Below are positions 23,381-25,029 of a stretch of 25,029 nt of DNA, piece after piece. Made by a program: the position numbers and the translations under genes. The notes below the pieces were generated by a model, which was not told where the DNA came from, made no database searches, and worked only from the letters and a program-made list of their open reading frames with translations. Numbering within the stretch: position 1 is the stretch's first letter; every line of letters begins with the position of its first letter. Source of the stretch: Bdellovibrionales bacterium (GTDB lineage Bacteria > Bdellovibrionota > UBA2428); the NCBI GenBank assembly GCA_018266335.1, contig JAFEAR010000055.1, forward strand, positions 1 through 25,029. Direction: 5' to 3'.

Positions 23381-24424
23381 ATGGCGCACGCAGCTTGGAT
23401 TTCACAGGACCGGATCGACTCGGTGGTGCAGGCGGAGTCAGCCGTTGTTCTGTTGAGCCTTGCTCTGACGGCCTGGATTATCTACCGCGTGTTTATGCGC
23501 AATATTTCCTCCGAGCGCCACGCCAATTTGAGCCGCGACTTTTCGAATCTTTTTGTACGGCTCTCGCTTACGGGCATTTGCTATGCTGCGTACGTGGCGC
23601 TGCAAACGCAGGCAGAGGGACACTATGTGCTCGAGCGGTTGAGCAGCTACGTGGGGCTCATTGTGATTGCTGCCGGTTACATGACACTGGTGAAGACGGC
23701 GCGGGTGTTGTTCTATCAATACCTAATTTTTTGGCACATGCGGGTGGGTGTGCCCGTACTTTTAATTAACATTTTTAATTTAATCTTCGCGGTGGTGCTG
23801 GGCGGGTGGATTGCCACCGCAGTCTTTGCCGTGGATTTAGCCCCTCTTCTGGCTACTTCGGCTATGTTGACGGTGGTGATGGGCTTGGCGTTGCAGGACA
23901 CTCTAGGCAATCTTTTTGCTGGCATTGCCCTGCAATTTGACTGGAAACCCTACGAAATTGGAGACTGGGTGGAGGTGCATAACAATGGCCAGAAGTGGCT
24001 GGGTCAAGTGCACGAGATTTCATGGCGTGCAACGACGCTCCTCAGTGCGCTCGACGAAAAAATTACATTGCCGAACAAACTCATGGCGCAGTCCCAGGTA
24101 AATAACCTGTCGACCAAAGAGCGTCCGATCATTCGCACTCAAACGTATAGACTCCCCTTCGACGCTCCGGTGGCACGGGTGAAGGGGGCAATGTTAACGG
24201 CCGCCGCGCAAGTCAAAGCGGTGCGCCGTTTGCCTGCGCCACTCGTATACGTGGCTGAAACGACGGAGTCCTGGGTGGCCTACCGTCTCATTTACTATGT
24301 CGACGATATTGGTGCTCAGTTTGGGATTGCCGATCAAATCAACGTAGCCGTGCTTGAGTCGCTCGGTCGCGAAGGGCTTTCGCTGGCGGTGCCACAGCTT
24401 CAAGTGGAGCATCAGCCCGTATGA
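23381..24424 (+). CDS. MscS-family mechanosensitive channel
   Basis: This 347-residue inner-membrane protein has hydrophobic helices at about 20-38, 57-75, 84-108 and 122-149, then the pore-lining MscS helix at about 153-185. That helix contains GLALQDTLGNLFAGIALQFD, which closely follows the GLALQGSLSNLAAG pattern of MscS. Next comes the beta domain (YEIGDWVEV, ISWRATTLLSALDEKITLPN) and a cytoplasmic alpha/beta cage. Such channels release solutes under membrane tension during hypo-osmotic shock. It has one or two more N-terminal helices than E. coli MscS. It starts 14 nt after the secreted protein gene, without a clear SD, so it may belong to the same transcript. Its stop overlaps the next start (ATGA). 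Confidence 0.93.
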   Translation: MAHAAWISQDRIDSVVQAESAVVLLSLALTAWIIYRVFMRNISSERHANLSRDFSNLFVRLSLTGICYAAYVALQTQAEGHYVLERLSSYVGLIVIAAGYMTLVKTARVLFYQYLIFWHMRVGVPVLLINIFNLIFAVVLGGWIATAVFAVDLAPLLATSAMLTVVMGLALQDTLGNLFAGIALQFDWKPYEIGDWVEVHNNGQKWLGQVHEISWRATTLLSALDEKITLPNKLMAQSQVNNLSTKERPIIRTQTYRLPFDAPVARVKGAMLTAAAQVKAVRRLPAPLVYVAETTESWVAYRLIYYVDDIGAQFGIADQINVAVLESLGREGLSLAVPQLQVEHQPV

Positions 24425-24945
24425 AATTTTCGAGCTCCCTCGTGTGGGTTCTGGGTGCGACCCTGGCGCATGCAGAGGCACGTACGGGTTATAGTCTGGC
24501 TCCGAATCTCCGCGTATCTTTGGAGTTGCCCGCCAATTGGATTGCGATCACAGATATTCCACTTGTGCCCCTAGCGATTTTGGAGGTGGCGGATGACAAC
24601 GCTCGCGCACCCGTTTTTCGTTTGCAACCGCTATCGGAAACGATGAATCTTGCATCGCTCGCGGAAGAACAGGTTAGTTATCGTGCGGACCGCAAGACTT
24701 GGGCAGAAGTCAAACATGCCCAGATTAAAGAATTTTTTGAGCTCGAGAAAATTTCGGCCTCTGCCAGTGAAGTACTTAGAACGGGAATCCGCTACCTGTT
24801 CGGCAACGAAGACCTTTTGCAACGCGATTATTATTTGCGTTGTGGCAAGCGCTGGATTCATGGCGAAGCCTTATATTTGGCCTCGGCGGCCCCTCAGGTG
24901 GAAACCCGATTAGATCGCATGGTTCAGGGTTTGCGCTGCGAATAG
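24421..24945 (+). CDS. Small secreted protein of unknown function
   Basis: I do not recognise this 174-residue protein. ATG 24421 overlaps the MscS stop as ATGA, showing translational coupling. MKFSSSLVWVLGATLAHAEA is a signal peptide, probably cleaved after AHA. The mature part begins with beta-like segments (LRVSLELPANWIAI, PVFRLQPLS), then a helical, acidic stretch (AQIKEFFELEKISASASEVL), and ends with YYLRCGKRWIHGEALYL and a final LRCE; the two Cys could form a disulfide. The layout resembles small periplasmic proteins that describe a lipid- or stress-related beta-fold, but I cannot assign a family. Confidence 0.75.
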   Translation: MKFSSSLVWVLGATLAHAEARTGYSLAPNLRVSLELPANWIAITDIPLVPLAILEVADDNARAPVFRLQPLSETMNLASLAEEQVSYRADRKTWAEVKHAQIKEFFELEKISASASEVLRTGIRYLFGNEDLLQRDYYLRCGKRWIHGEALYLASAAPQVETRLDRMVQGLRCE

Positions 24946-24967
24946 CATCGGCGTCTTGTCGTTTTCG

Positions 24968-24980
24968 GGCTAAGTTAGCC
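24968..24980. repeat. 6-bp inverted repeat GGCTAA-G-TTAGCC before a start codon
   Basis: This perfect 6-bp inverted repeat with a 1-nt centre ends 2 nt before the ATG at 24983. There is no T-run, so a terminator is unlikely; an operator overlapping the initiation region is possible. Confidence 0.35.
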
Positions 24981-24982
24981 GC

Positions 24983-25029
24983 ATGCAAATGTTTACGAAT
25001 AAGGTTGTGCTCGTAACTGGGGCTTCTTC
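24983..25029 (+). CDS. Short-chain dehydrogenase/reductase, N-terminal fragment
   Basis: From ATG 24983 the frame reads MQMFTNKVVLVTGASS and is then cut by the window edge. The NKVVLVTGASS stretch is the first beta strand and start of the TGxxxGxG cofactor loop of classical SDR enzymes, which use NAD(P)(H). A second in-frame ATG at 24989 is an alternative start; neither has a clear SD. The substrate cannot be inferred from this fragment. Confidence 0.7.
   Translation, partial: MQMFTNKVVLVTGAS

Noticed and set aside
24968..24980. The GGCTAA/TTAGCC repeat as a terminator of the MscS transcript
   Set aside because: No T-run follows in either direction, the loop is a single base, and it directly abuts the next start codon.

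Overview
This is a gene-dense, roughly 55% GC bacterial chromosome segment. It most resembles a member of the Bdellovibrionota/Oligoflexia, that is, predatory or predator-related Gram-negative bacteria. That placement is an inference. It rests on the HNH protein at 10056-10973, whose N-terminal domain is of a type I associate with Bdellovibrio-like genomes, on the many secreted hydrolase-like proteins, and on the Gram-negative envelope genes (TolC/RND, lipoprotein). No 16S gene or other decisive marker is present. I saw no insertion sequence, CRISPR array, tRNA or rRNA.

Region 1 (1-3887) is a receptor-methylation module for chemotaxis: the end of a methyl-accepting chemotaxis receptor, then two translationally coupled fusion proteins. 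The first is an intact CheR methyltransferase, an intact receiver, and a C-terminal domain that aligns with CheB methylesterase but has lost its Ser-His-Asp triad. The second is an N-terminal domain that aligns with CheD but lacks its Cys and His, then an intact receiver and an intact CheB esterase. Writer and eraser are therefore each fused to a receiver and to an apparently dead relative of another adaptation enzyme. This is the most novel-looking content of the window.

Region 2 (3899-5795) holds a glutamyl-Q tRNA(Asp) synthetase overlapping a MenI/YdiI-type hot-dog thioesterase, with a convergent GNAT acetyltransferase. Region 3 (5798-9703) holds secreted or anchored proteins: a secreted protein with a possible Lcl/DUF1566-like domain, a divergent membrane-anchored protein of unknown function, an M23 peptidase lipoprotein coupled to it, a GlcG/HbpS-family protein and a small exported protein. 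A 352-bp stretch without a gene follows, then an HNH endonuclease-like protein.

Region 4 (11015-15403) is a leftward TolC-RND efflux pair without a periplasmic adaptor gene beside it. Region 5 (15544-18253) has a secreted zinc-dependent P1-nuclease/phospholipase C superfamily enzyme and a PfkB kinase, both leftward. A BtpA/SgcQ-like TIM-barrel protein lies head-to-head with the kinase, with overlapping 5' ends.

Region 6 (18269-23366) contains two divergent exported phospholipase D superfamily proteins, with a perfect 9-bp inverted repeat in the intergenic region. The second is followed closely by a large secreted protein of unknown function. Region 7 (23381-25029) has an MscS-type channel overlapping a small secreted protein, then the first 15 codons of a short-chain dehydrogenase cut by the window edge.
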